Positions 34,488-42,128 of a stretch of DNA of 64,000 bases are shown one piece after another. The notes under the pieces are model-generated. The model searched no databases, was not told where the DNA came from, and was given only the letters and a program-made list of their open reading frames with translations. Source of the DNA: Oxalobacteraceae bacterium UBA6018 (GTDB taxonomy: Bacteria; Pseudomonadota; Gammaproteobacteria; Burkholderiales; Burkholderiaceae_D); contig DIZW01000024.1 in the NCBI GenBank assembly GCA_002428015.1, positions 129,687 through 193,686 on the forward strand, read 5' to 3'. The number at the start of each line of letters is the position of its first letter. The first letter of the stretch is position 1. Both the position numbers and the translations under genes were made by a program.

Positions 34488-35180
34488 ATGTCACGTACCA
34501 ATCGTCTGCTGGAACTGATGCAGATCCTGCGCCGCCACCGCTATCCGGTGACCGGCGCCGCGCTTGCCGCGGAACTGAACGTGAGCCTGCGCTCGCTGTA
34601 CCGCGACATCGCCACCTTGCAGCAGAACGGCGCCAGCATCGACGGCGCGCCCGGCCTGGGCTATGTGCTGCGGCCCGGCTTCGTGCTGCCGCCGCTGATG
34701 CTGACCGAGGACGAGATCGAGGCGCTGGTGCTCGGCTCGCGCTGGGTGGCCGGCCGCGCCGACGCGCGCCTGGCGGCGGCGGCGCGCGACGCGCTGGCCA
34801 AGATCGGCGCGGTGCTGCCGCCCGAGCTGCGCGACGTCGCGAGCGACTCGGCCCTGCTGGTCGGTCCGGGCGAGCCGCTGATCGGCGGCGAAATCGACCT
34901 GGCGGCGCTGCGCCTGGCCATCCGCGCCGAGCGCAAGCTGTGCATCGGCTACCGCGATCTGCGCGGCGCGGCCTCCGAGCGCACCGTGTGGCCGCTGGCG
35001 CTGGGATTTTTCGACAACGCGCGCGTGCTGGTGGCGTGGTGCGAACTGCGCGGGGACTTCCGCCACTTCCGGGCCGACCGCATCGCCAGCCTGAGCGTGT
35101 CGGAGGAGCGCTATCCGGGCCGCCGCCCGGCCCTGATCCGCGCCTGGCAGGAAGCGAACGGCATCGCGCGCCAAGACTAG
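34488..35180 (+). CDS. YafY-type WYL-domain transcriptional regulator
   Basis: 230 residues with an AAGGAG ribosome-binding site. N-terminal HTH (RLLELMQILRRHRYPVTGAALAAELNVSLRSLYRDIATL), then a WYL domain (about 135-200; RKLCIGYRDLRGAASERTVWPLALGFFDNARVLVAWCELRGDFRHFRADRI). A VOC protein with a palindromic upstream region follows, probably its target. Confidence 0.88.
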   Translation: MSRTNRLLELMQILRRHRYPVTGAALAAELNVSLRSLYRDIATLQQNGASIDGAPGLGYVLRPGFVLPPLMLTEDEIEALVLGSRWVAGRADARLAAAARDALAKIGAVLPPELRDVASDSALLVGPGEPLIGGEIDLAALRLAIRAERKLCIGYRDLRGAASERTVWPLALGFFDNARVLVAWCELRGDFRHFRADRIASLSVSEERYPGRRPALIRAWQEANGIARQD

Positions 35181-35232
35181 CCGGTGCCGCTGTCCTTGCC
35201 GGCGCCAGTTGGCATTCCAGCGTTGGCGCCGG

Positions 35233-35314
35233 TGCCAACATCAGCCGCGCATTCCGGAGCTGCGCGGCGCCTTTGCCAGTGTCAGCCGCGCATTCCAGAG
35301 CTACGCCGGCGCGG
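35233..35314. repeat. 41-bp imperfect direct repeat
   Basis: Units beginning TGCCAACATCAGCCGCGCA (35233) and TGCCAGTGTCAGCCGCGCA (35274) recur at 41-bp spacing, with a partial third copy upstream. Non-coding, between the WYL regulator and the VOC gene. Confidence 0.45.
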
Positions 35315-35355
35315 TTGCCAGCGGCAGTTCTGCATGCAAGCGCGGGTGCGCCCTG

Positions 35356-35382
35356 CTGACAAAAACTGTCAGTGGCTGACAG
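35356..35382. promoter_or_regulatory. Triple palindromic operator before the VOC gene
   Basis: Alternating half-sites CTGACA (35356-35361), CTGTCAG (35366-35372) and CTGACAG (35376-35382) give two overlapping inverted repeats; CTGTCAG-TGG-CTGACAG is perfect. Probable binding site of the WYL regulator, 56 bp before the VOC start. Confidence 0.55.
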
Positions 35383-35438
35383 TACGATGGTTCCCGTTGC
35401 ACCACTGAGTCAATCGACTTTAACGCGAGGAGAACCTG

Positions 35439-35819
35439 ATGCTGGACCCAAATTTCGTTTTACTGTATGTCGACAGCCCTGAGCGCAGCGCGGCGTTTTA
35501 CGCGAAGCTGCTGGACAAGCAACCGGTGGAGGCGTCGCCGACGTTCGCCATGTTTGCGCTGTCGTCCGGCGTGATGCTGGGCTTGTGGTCGCGCCACACG
35601 GTCGAGCCGGCCGTGGCGGGCCCAGCCCCGGTGGCCAGCGGCGAGCTGGCGTTCGCGGTGGGCGACGACGACTCGGTGCGTGCGCACCACGCCGACTGGG
35701 CCGCGCGCGGCATGCCGATCGCACAGGAACCAGTGCGCCTGGACTTTGGCTTCACCTTCGTGGCGCTCGACCCGGACGGACACCGGCTGCGCGTGTTCGC
35801 GCCGGGCGGCGAGGGCTGA
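35439..35819 (+). CDS. VOC (glyoxalase/bleomycin-resistance fold) protein
   Basis: 126 residues with paired beta-alpha-beta-beta-beta modules (FVLLYVDSPERSAAFYAKLLDKQP and FTFVALDPDGHRLRVFAPG). Related to small phenazine/antibiotic-resistance-like VOC proteins; substrate unknown. Good GAGGAG ribosome-binding site. Likely repressed or activated by the upstream WYL regulator. Confidence 0.82.
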   Translation: MLDPNFVLLYVDSPERSAAFYAKLLDKQPVEASPTFAMFALSSGVMLGLWSRHTVEPAVAGPAPVASGELAFAVGDDDSVRAHHADWAARGMPIAQEPVRLDFGFTFVALDPDGHRLRVFAPGGEG

Positions 35820-35876
35820 GCCGGGCCCTGGGGCGCTCGTGGGCACATGCGCTCCGGCCCTCATGCGCTCAGGCGC

Positions 35877-36899
35877 TCAGGCGCGGCGCAGGGTGAACAC
35901 GGGGCGGATGTCGCCGGTCATGATGCCGCGCGCGTTGGTGACGGGCGGCTGTCGATAGGCGGCCAGTCGGGCGCGCCTTGCCGGGTCGAGCAAGCCAAGC
36001 TGATCGAGCACGCTGACAGTGGCCACCGGCAGCGCGCGAGCGGCGCCATCGGCAACTTTGATCGCGATGCCCAGTCCTGCCGAGCGTACGCCGATGGCTT
36101 GTACTGCGTCGGCTCCTGCCTTGGTGACCCAGTCGCCGGCGCCAGCGAGCATGTAGGCCAGGTCGGTGCGGCCGTGTCCTGACACGAGCTCGGGATGGGC
36201 GCTCATGGCGCGCAGCAGGTCGCCCATTGCCGCGCCGAGCTCAGGGTCGGCGTCGCCCTGGGCCAGGCGCGCGTATAGCTGGGCAAGGCATGCCAGCGGC
36301 AGGGCGTAGTTTGGCGCGGAGCAGCCATCGATGCCCGCCGCCATGCGCCCGGCCGGTACGCCCGTGGTGTCGGTAAGGCGCTGGCGGATGGCCTGCTGCA
36401 GCGGGTGGGCCGGGTCGACGTAGCCGGCGCTGGGCAGGTCGTGCAGGCGGCACCACGCCAGAAATCCACTGTGCTTGCCGGAACAGTTGTGCTGTAGCGG
36501 CCGCCAATGCGGTTGGACTGGCAGCGGCAGGTGCATGGCCTCGAAGTACAGTGGCGCATGGCAGCCGCATTCGAGGTCGCACTCGTCCATGCCGATGCGC
36601 TCGAGTATGGCGGTGACACCGCGCACGTGCTGGTCTTCGCCGGAATGGCTGGCGCACAGCAGGGCCAGGTCGGCGCTGCAGAGGCCGAAGCGGGCCGGGC
36701 CGTCATCGAGCAGGAAGGGGAGGGCCTGGAAGGGCTTGAGCGCCGAGCGGGTGAAGGTGAGTTGGGCGGGGTCACCGGCTGACCACAGCAGCGTGCCGCG
36801 TGCATCGACCACGGCCACCGAGCCGAGATGGACGTTCTCCGTGATGAGGGCGCTGTCGGGATAACCGCGCGTGGTGACGACCAGGGGAATGGCGTGCAT
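35877..36899 (-). CDS. Asparaginase II-family protein (Rhizobium type)
   Basis: 340 residues. Characteristic stretches are ENVHLGSVAVVDARG, FTRSALKPFQALPFL, LALLCASHSGEDQHV, HNCSGKHSGFLAWCR with the Ser-Lys pair, and GIDGCSAPNYALPL. This is the thermolabile asparaginase family unrelated to E. coli AnsA/AnsB. Expected reaction: L-asparagine to aspartate and ammonia in the cytosol. Monocistronic. Confidence 0.85.
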   Translation of the reverse strand: MHAIPLVVTTRGYPDSALITENVHLGSVAVVDARGTLLWSAGDPAQLTFTRSALKPFQALPFLLDDGPARFGLCSADLALLCASHSGEDQHVRGVTAILERIGMDECDLECGCHAPLYFEAMHLPLPVQPHWRPLQHNCSGKHSGFLAWCRLHDLPSAGYVDPAHPLQQAIRQRLTDTTGVPAGRMAAGIDGCSAPNYALPLACLAQLYARLAQGDADPELGAAMGDLLRAMSAHPELVSGHGRTDLAYMLAGAGDWVTKAGADAVQAIGVRSAGLGIAIKVADGAARALPVATVSVLDQLGLLDPARRARLAAYRQPPVTNARGIMTGDIRPVFTLRRA

Positions 36900-37344
36900 C
36901 GTGGTGAAGGATCAAGGCAAGAAGGCCGATGTCCGCAATGTAGTCGAGATTTCACGCCGGTGGCGCGCGATGGCGCGGGATCGGACCGACGCCCGCGCGC
37001 TGGTTCGTCAGGTTTAACGATGGCGTCAGAAGAGTCTAGTCAAGAACAGCGATGGCAAGGCGCGCACGTGCAGGGCGGGGGCGGTCGTGAACAGCGTCGC
37101 TGGCCCGTCCGTCGAGATGCGAATGCATTCCGGCTGGGCCACGCCACAGGCCATGGTCAGGTGGGGGGCATGTCGCGACGCAAGCGATGGCTGGCTTGTC
37201 CGGCCCGTTCCGGACCTGCGATGGCTGATTTGTCCTGCCCCCCGGCAGATGGCGGTTTGCGTGTTCGGCAGGAACTGCCGGGTGCGCGCGTGGGCATGCG
37301 GCACTTGCGGTTCTGGCTGGCCGGCGGCCTGGCCCCCCTTGGTG
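36900..37344. other. Intergenic stretch without recognised gene
   Basis: About 445 bp between the asparaginase start and the end of the Fap-like operon. Open frames exist on both strands but have no family features or ribosome-binding sites. GC-rich inverted repeats after 37345 may help end the operon transcript, but no T-run is seen. Confidence 0.5.
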
Positions 37345-38787
37345 TCACCAACTGGTCGGCAGGCGCACGGTGAGCGAGACGTCGGGCGTGTCGCGCGTCA
37401 GGCCGGCGCCGACCGACACGTAGATGCTGCGCTTATCGCTGAGCCGGTACGAGTAGCCCAACAGGAGGGTGCCGAGCTGGGTACGTACCGAGCCTGGCAC
37501 GGCGACACCGTTCTGGCGCGTGCGCGCGATGGAATTGTGGTCGTAGCCAATGCTGAACGATGCCTTGTCATTGAGCCCGAGCCCCATGCCGAAATTGAGG
37601 CCGATGATATCGCCCGGCGCAACTTCGCCCAGATACTCGTGTTCGCCGCCGAGCACGGTCCGGCTGAGGTGGGTGCGCTTGATGTTATGCAGGTAGCTGA
37701 TGCTGCCGAAGAAGACCGCTGGGTCGGACGGGAACAGCGCCGTCAGGCTTGGTTGGATCGAATAGAAACCCGATCCTGTCGGCAAGGTCAGCGGGAGACC
37801 GGTTCCGGTGGCGTTGGGGCCAACGCAGCGCTGGACGCAGTCGGTCACGACCGAAAAGGGATCGCGCCCGGTGCGCGACTTGACACGCAGGCCGCCCACG
37901 TAGAACGCGCTGTCGGGCCCGCCATGATTGAGCTGGTAGCGCAGGCCCAGCTCGGCGTCGCCGACAGCCTTTCCGCTCGTGTTGAACACGTTTTCGACCG
38001 CGGTGCCGGTGAAAATCTCGCGGCTGACCGTGGCGTCGGAGCGGTACACATAAGGCACCTTGGCTTCAATTTCCAGGCGGTTGGTGAGGCCGCCGCGCAG
38101 GCTCAACGTGGCGGTGGTGGTGCTGCGCTTGACCTCGCGCACGTCCACCAGCCCGATCAGCAGGGCGGGAATGACCGTGTAGCCAACCAGCGCGACACGG
38201 TTGCTGGACGAATACCCGAATTGCAGGGCAGGTTCGAATACCAGTTTGCCTTTCGGCGTGAGCACGCCGGGCTGTTCAAACAGGGGCGCCACTTCGGGCG
38301 GACGCGTGTCGCGCTTGGGGGGCTTGCCGACCGCCGGCATGCTTGGCGATGGCTTGCCGGATGGATTTTCCTCAACAACGTGCGTCGATGCCGCCGCGCC
38401 CGCGGGGGCGTCGGGTGGGGCGGCGCCAGGCTCGCTGCTGGCGAGCTGAACGCTGTTGCCGGTACCGCGCTGTGCCGCCAGCACCGCGTCCGTTGCGACC
38501 ATGGTGTCCGCCCTGGCTCCGGTGCCGCGATCGCTCAGCGCCGGCGCTACGCCACGTCCGGCAGGCGCCGGTGTGCTGGCCGGAACGTGTTGCGCGCGCG
38601 TCTGGTCGAGAAGAACGCGTTGCGCAGCCAGTTCGCGCGCCAGCGCCGCCAGCAACACATGCTGCCTGGCCAGTTGCTGTTTCAGCGCGCGCAATTGGGC
38701 AGGGTAATTGGGCGTGCGCGCCGTGGACGCTTGCGCCAGTGCCAGCGGCGCCAGTAACAGGACGGACAAAACGAGGGGTTTCTGCAT
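37345..38787 (-). CDS. FapF-like outer-membrane secretion barrel with N-terminal coiled coil
   Basis: 480 residues: signal peptide (LVLSVLLLAPLALAQA), a coiled coil (about 28-66; LRALKQQLARQHVLLAALAR), an Ala/Pro/Gly linker (66-165) and a C-terminal beta-barrel (about 170-480) of PF13557-like type ending VRLPTSW. Coiled coil, linker and barrel in that order is the architecture of FapF, the trimeric amyloid secretion pore of Pseudomonas. It is the last gene of the operon, 12 bp after a small secreted protein, with GGAGTAAGGC before its ATG. A generic phenol-degradation-type barrel is the alternative; the C39 peptidase and fibre-like genes upstream favour FapF. Confidence 0.72.
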   Translation of the reverse strand: MQKPLVLSVLLLAPLALAQASTARTPNYPAQLRALKQQLARQHVLLAALARELAAQRVLLDQTRAQHVPASTPAPAGRGVAPALSDRGTGARADTMVATDAVLAAQRGTGNSVQLASSEPGAAPPDAPAGAAASTHVVEENPSGKPSPSMPAVGKPPKRDTRPPEVAPLFEQPGVLTPKGKLVFEPALQFGYSSSNRVALVGYTVIPALLIGLVDVREVKRSTTTATLSLRGGLTNRLEIEAKVPYVYRSDATVSREIFTGTAVENVFNTSGKAVGDAELGLRYQLNHGGPDSAFYVGGLRVKSRTGRDPFSVVTDCVQRCVGPNATGTGLPLTLPTGSGFYSIQPSLTALFPSDPAVFFGSISYLHNIKRTHLSRTVLGGEHEYLGEVAPGDIIGLNFGMGLGLNDKASFSIGYDHNSIARTRQNGVAVPGSVRTQLGTLLLGYSYRLSDKRSIYVSVGAGLTRDTPDVSLTVRLPTSW

Positions 38788-38799
38788 GCCTTACTCCGA

Positions 38800-39321
38800 T
38801 CAGTGCGATAGCGCCGCGCGGGCAATTGCGTCGCCCAGGCTGGCTTGGAAATTGAGGTTTGTCAGCATACCGATGCTGTTGACCGTGGAGTTGATCACGG
38901 TACGGCTGTCGATCTGCTGGCCGTTCAGGCTGTTCTGGATGACAGTCGCGCCGAGCGGGTTGCCGGCCAGCGCCGAAGCAGCCATGTTGTCAGGTCCGTT
39001 TTGCAACAACTTGATCTGGGACAAGGCATCGCGTGTTTGTTGAGCCTGCTCTGAGCCCAGTTTTCCCAGGTCGGCTAGTTGCAAGCTGGAGCGCGCCACG
39101 ACAGCGCCATTGACCAACAGAACGCGCTCAATGCCTAGGGAAACTTCGAGCCCGCCTGGGGTAGTAAAGCCACCGCGCGTGGCGGCCAGGACGTCGGGAC
39201 CGACCGCCGGCCAGTCCTCGGGCGACTCTGCGCGCACCGGTACCACTGTCAATAGTCCAATACATAAGCATCCAATACATAAGCTAAGGCGCGGCACTGC
39301 GCGCAGGGCGAAGGATGGCAT
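38800..39321 (-). CDS. Fap-like secreted minor subunit or accessory protein
   Basis: 173 residues with signal peptide (LCIGCLCIGLLTVVPVRA) and a mature domain containing GATVIQNSLNGQQI and TVINSTVNSIGML. The VIQN...TVIN pattern is shared with the 138-residue protein two genes upstream, suggesting related beta-structured subunits. AGGAAC lies before the ATG. Candidate FapB/FapE-type nucleator or accessory. A longer upstream frame overlaps the C39 gene and is unlikely. Confidence 0.6.
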   Translation of the reverse strand: MPSFALRAVPRLSLCIGCLCIGLLTVVPVRAESPEDWPAVGPDVLAATRGGFTTPGGLEVSLGIERVLLVNGAVVARSSLQLADLGKLGSEQAQQTRDALSQIKLLQNGPDNMAASALAGNPLGATVIQNSLNGQQIDSRTVINSTVNSIGMLTNLNFQASLGDAIARAALSH

Positions 39322-39332
39322 AGCTGTTCCTG

Positions 39333-40019
39333 TTAAAAGTCTCCGGGGCCGAGCTTGGGCAGCGTCAGGCGGGATAGCGCATCGCGCTCGATGCCTTCGG
39401 CCAGGGGCGCGGCGGGGGCGACGCGCCAGTCGGACGGATGGTTGAAGGCCACAGCCTTGGATTGATCGTGTATGACGAACAGCAATTTGTTGGTCCACAC
39501 TGATTCGAAGGCGGCGCGGGTGATTGCGCGAGTACCGCTGGCCGGATCGCCCAACAGAACGCGGGTACGCGATACGCCCTTGACGACGACGAAATGGTGG
39601 TAGCCCTTTTCCGACACCAGCACGATGGCAGGGAGGTTGGCATCGGCAAGCCGCTGCAAGGGCAGGCGAAATCCGTCGGCCCGAAAGCCCTGGCTGGCGA
39701 GGTAGCGCTGCATGTCCAAGAGGGAGAAACCCTCACGGCGAATCTTCTGCTGGTCACCATGCAGATACATTTGTTCGAACACGGCCTGTTCGGACACCGG
39801 ATAGCCATAGTGGTAGGTGAGCAGCGTGGCGACGGCGGCTGAGCCGCAACTGAAATCATATTGCTGGCGTAGCGTCGAGCGAAAGCGCATCTCCTTCATG
39901 CTGGCTCGGCCGACATGGAAATCCATGCCGGCCGGGCCAGACAGATCAACGGCGCCGGCGTGCGTGCATGCCGCAACGCTCACGATGGCCAGAAGGTGCC
40001 GGAGCAGGGCGGATTTCAT
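39333..40019 (-). CDS. C39-family peptidase (FapD-like)
   Basis: 228 residues with signal peptide (LLAIVSVAACTHAGA). Bacteriocin-processing-type C39 core: Cys58 in QQYDFSCGSAAVATLL, His141/142 in EKGYHHFVVVKG and Asp158 in LLGDPASGT. Unlike ABC-linked C39 domains it is free-standing and exported, as FapD is. Its job would be periplasmic processing of the barrel plug or fibre proteins. Start overlaps the upstream gene by ATGA. Confidence 0.8.
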   Translation of the reverse strand: MKSALLRHLLAIVSVAACTHAGAVDLSGPAGMDFHVGRASMKEMRFRSTLRQQYDFSCGSAAVATLLTYHYGYPVSEQAVFEQMYLHGDQQKIRREGFSLLDMQRYLASQGFRADGFRLPLQRLADANLPAIVLVSEKGYHHFVVVKGVSRTRVLLGDPASGTRAITRAAFESVWTNKLLFVIHDQSKAVAFNHPSDWRVAPAAPLAEGIERDALSRLTLPKLGPGDF

Positions 40020-40432
40020 TTGAACTGCAGATTGATGACAGTGGCGTTCTGGATCAGCACGTTGGCACCGGTGTTCTGGATTACAACGGGCAAGCCAACT
40101 GCGCCGGCGAACGAGCCGGAAGCGATGCTGTTGGCGCCGGTGATCACCTGGGTCGCCGTGTTGCTGGCCACTTCGCCACTCAGACGCGTGTCGCTGGCGA
40201 CGGTATCGCTGCCGCCACGCGTGCGCGCGAGTTGATCGGCATCGGCTGGTTTACCAAACCCTGCCGGACCAGCCGCCGGGGCCGTCGAACGGGTGGCGGT
40301 GCGGACCGCGGCTGGTGCTGTCGACGTCGCCATCGCGCCAGGAGCGCTAGCTGCCCCAACACAGGGCGTCGTCGTCGGTAGGGTCGCCGACATCACGCCG
40401 GCAAACATGATTTCACACATGACTTCAAGCAT
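40016..40432 (-). CDS. Small Fap-like protein with VIQN motif
   Basis: 138 residues, strong AAGGAG. N-terminal 60 residues are Ala/Thr/Pro-rich with an irregular hydrophobic start; the C-terminal half (VASNTATQVITGANSIASGS, LPVVIQNTGANVLIQNATVI) has repeated Asn/Gln beta-strand pattern like amyloid subunits or their chaperones. Coupled to the C39 peptidase by ATGA. Could be a FapA/FapE analogue; exact role not assignable. Confidence 0.6.
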   Translation of the reverse strand: MLEVMCEIMFAGVMSATLPTTTPCVGAASAPGAMATSTAPAAVRTATRSTAPAAGPAGFGKPADADQLARTRGGSDTVASDTRLSGEVASNTATQVITGANSIASGSFAGAVGLPVVIQNTGANVLIQNATVINLQFK

Positions 40433-40454
40433 GGTTTCTCCTTACTACTGCGTG

Positions 40455-40490
40455 AAAAAGCTACCCCGCGCGCGGCGCGGGGCGGGGTAG
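40455..40490 (-). terminator. Terminator/attenuator after the Gly-rich subunit gene
   Basis: CTACCCCG and CGGGGTAG (40461-40490) form a GC-rich hairpin; on the minus strand it is followed by five T (40455-40459). It lies between the subunit gene and the rest of the operon. The remainder of 40433-40646 shows nothing else. Confidence 0.65.
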
Positions 40491-40646
40491 CGGTATACCG
40501 GGCGGTGAACTGCTGCGATACTCGCCGTTCCCGGTTTCAAGTCTGTTGGAGGCAGGCGCCTTGGTCTCGTCCGATACGGCGCGTCCGGGCTGGGTTCGCG
40601 CCGTCGACCGTGGGCCCTGAGGGGAGCGCGCCGCCCGGTTCGCTAA

Positions 40647-41825
40647 TTAGTGGCCCAGGCTCAGGTTCGCCTGGACGTTGACGCTCTGTTGAACCAGCGA
40701 CGAAAAGCCGTTGGTCTGGGCGACGGTCATGATGCCGGCGGCCGACTGACCCACGTTGCTCATCGAGTTGGCCATGTTGAAGCTGCCTGCGCTGACGCTG
40801 GTGGTGCCGCCGTTGGCGCCCTGGACGTCGCCACTTGCGGCGCCCGTGCCGTTGCCGGCCGTGTTGGTGCCGCCGCTGGCGCCATCACCGGCGGTATTGC
40901 TGCCACCATTGCCGCCATAGCCGCCGGCGGCACCGGCGCCGCCGGTGCCGGCCGCGCCCACGGTCGACGCGCCGGCGGCGCCGCCATCGCTGCTGGCCCC
41001 CGCGCCATCGCCGCCGGCGCCGGTCGCAGCGTAGGCACCACTGCCACCGTCGCCACCGCGGCCGGCTGGGCCGACCGTGGTGTCGCCGGCGGTCGCGCTG
41101 CCCGAGCCGCCCAGGATGCCGCCGTTAGCCGTGGCGCTCGAGCCGAGCGCCAGCCCGCCGATACCGCCCGATCCCCCATTGCCGCCGCCGGTCGCCGCGC
41201 CGCTGCTGCCGCCTACGCCACCCAGGGAGGTGCCGCCAGCGCCACCAACGCCACCGAGCGACAGGCCGCCATCGCCACCCCAGCCGCCGTTGCCGCCGTG
41301 GCCGCCGGCACCGCCGTTGCTGCCGTGCGCCGCGCCGCCATTGCCGCCCATGCCCATCGCATGGCCGCCATAGCCATCGCCGCCATTGCCGCTGGCGGCG
41401 ATGCCGCCGTTGCTGTTGCCGACTTGCACGGCGACGTTGCCGATGTGGTCGATCGTATTGCCGCTGACCGTGCCGCTCAGGGAACTGCTGGCCGTGGCGG
41501 TGGCGGTATTGAACGCATCGGTCATGGAGGAGGTGGCCGTGCTGCCGTTATTGGCGGCCGCCGCGCCTGGTGCGAAGCCCAGCGCGTCGCCGGAGCTGTT
41601 GTTCTGGCCGGTACTCTTGTCGTTGCCGTTGTCTGAAACCTGTAGCGCCAGCGAATGGTCGCTGGCAAGCGCACCGGCTCCGCTTTGGGTCGTGGAGGCG
41701 GTCGCCGTCTGGGACAGCGCTCCGCCGCTGCTGCCCGATGGGTTGGTCGCGTTATTGGTTGAGTCGGCGTAGGCACTCGCGCTAAAGGCGAGGGTGATCG
41801 CTGCTGCCAGGATGGTACGTTTCAT
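40647..41825 (-). CDS. Secreted Gly-rich fibre-like protein (candidate major Fap-like subunit)
   Basis: 392 residues. Signal peptide (MKRTILAAAITLAFSASAYA), an Asn/Ser/Thr-rich region (21-135, with NTIDHIGNVAVQVGNSNGG), about 200 residues of GGxGG repeats with almost no large side chains, and a conserved-looking C-terminus (FNMANSMSNVGQSAAGIMTV, LVQQSVNVQANLSLGH). AAAGGGGC precedes the ATG; a sigma-54 promoter lies about 55 bp upstream of the predicted transcript start region. Likely exported by the FapF-like barrel to make surface fibres. Other Gly-rich autotransported or PGRS-like proteins look similar; assignment rests on context. Confidence 0.65.
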   Translation of the reverse strand: MKRTILAAAITLAFSASAYADSTNNATNPSGSSGGALSQTATASTTQSGAGALASDHSLALQVSDNGNDKSTGQNNSSGDALGFAPGAAAANNGSTATSSMTDAFNTATATASSSLSGTVSGNTIDHIGNVAVQVGNSNGGIAASGNGGDGYGGHAMGMGGNGGAAHGSNGGAGGHGGNGGWGGDGGLSLGGVGGAGGTSLGGVGGSSGAATGGGNGGSGGIGGLALGSSATANGGILGGSGSATAGDTTVGPAGRGGDGGSGAYAATGAGGDGAGASSDGGAAGASTVGAAGTGGAGAAGGYGGNGGSNTAGDGASGGTNTAGNGTGAASGDVQGANGGTTSVSAGSFNMANSMSNVGQSAAGIMTVAQTNGFSSLVQQSVNVQANLSLGH

Positions 41826-41891
41826 AAATGCCCCTTTGAGTAAATGTCTGGATGAGAACCGCTTGCCGAAAGTGGCAGGCAGGTTGACTAC

Positions 41892-41907
41892 TGCAAGGGC
41901 GATGCCA
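41892..41907 (-). promoter_or_regulatory. Sigma-54 (-24/-12) promoter of the Gly-rich subunit gene
   Basis: Minus strand TGGCATCGCCCTTGCA: GG at -24 and GC at -12 with exact spacing and near-consensus flanks (TGGCAY-N5-TTGCA). Transcription should start near 41880, about 55 bp before the start codon. Confidence 0.85.
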
Positions 41908-41939
41908 GGCGCGCGCGCCGGTGCGCAAGTGTTTGATTT

Positions 41940-41960
41940 GCTGGCAGAACCCGTGCCAGC
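41940..41960. promoter_or_regulatory. Inverted repeat upstream of the sigma-54 promoter
   Basis: GCTGGCA-N7-TGCCAGC, perfect seven-base arms, about 35 bp upstream of the -24 box. Candidate activator or IHF-region element. Confidence 0.4.
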
Positions 41961-42105
41961 GTCCACGCGCCGGCCGGCCCGGGCGGGCTCCGCGCCGCTC
42001 AGCCGGTCGGAAGATGCATCGCGGCTGTGACGGCGTTTTTCTGCGCGTGCCTGCGGTTGGCCCCGATAGGGGGCGCAACCCGTTGATATATTCGTGGAAT
42101 GAAGT

Positions 42106-42128
42106 GTCACTGAGCGGTGACGGCAGTG
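42106..42128. promoter_or_regulatory. Clustered short inverted repeats after the VpsR-like gene
   Basis: GTCAC (42106-42110) and GTGAC (42117-42121) plus CACTG (42108-42112) and CAGTG (42124-42128), right after the activator stop codon and about 200 bp upstream of the -24 box, a usual distance for an enhancer site. No T-run on the minus strand, so not an obvious terminator. Confidence 0.4.

Noticed and set aside
40650..41636. 328-codon frame opposite the Gly-rich subunit gene
   Set aside because: Ala/Gly/Arg low complexity mirroring GGxGG codons; the minus-strand gene has signal peptide, ribosome-binding site and sigma-54 promoter.
40647..41825. Curli-type subunit (CsgA-like)
   Set aside because: No regular Gln/Asn strand-turn repeats of CsgA type and no csgG/csgE/csgF genes; C39 peptidase and coiled-coil barrel point to Fap instead.
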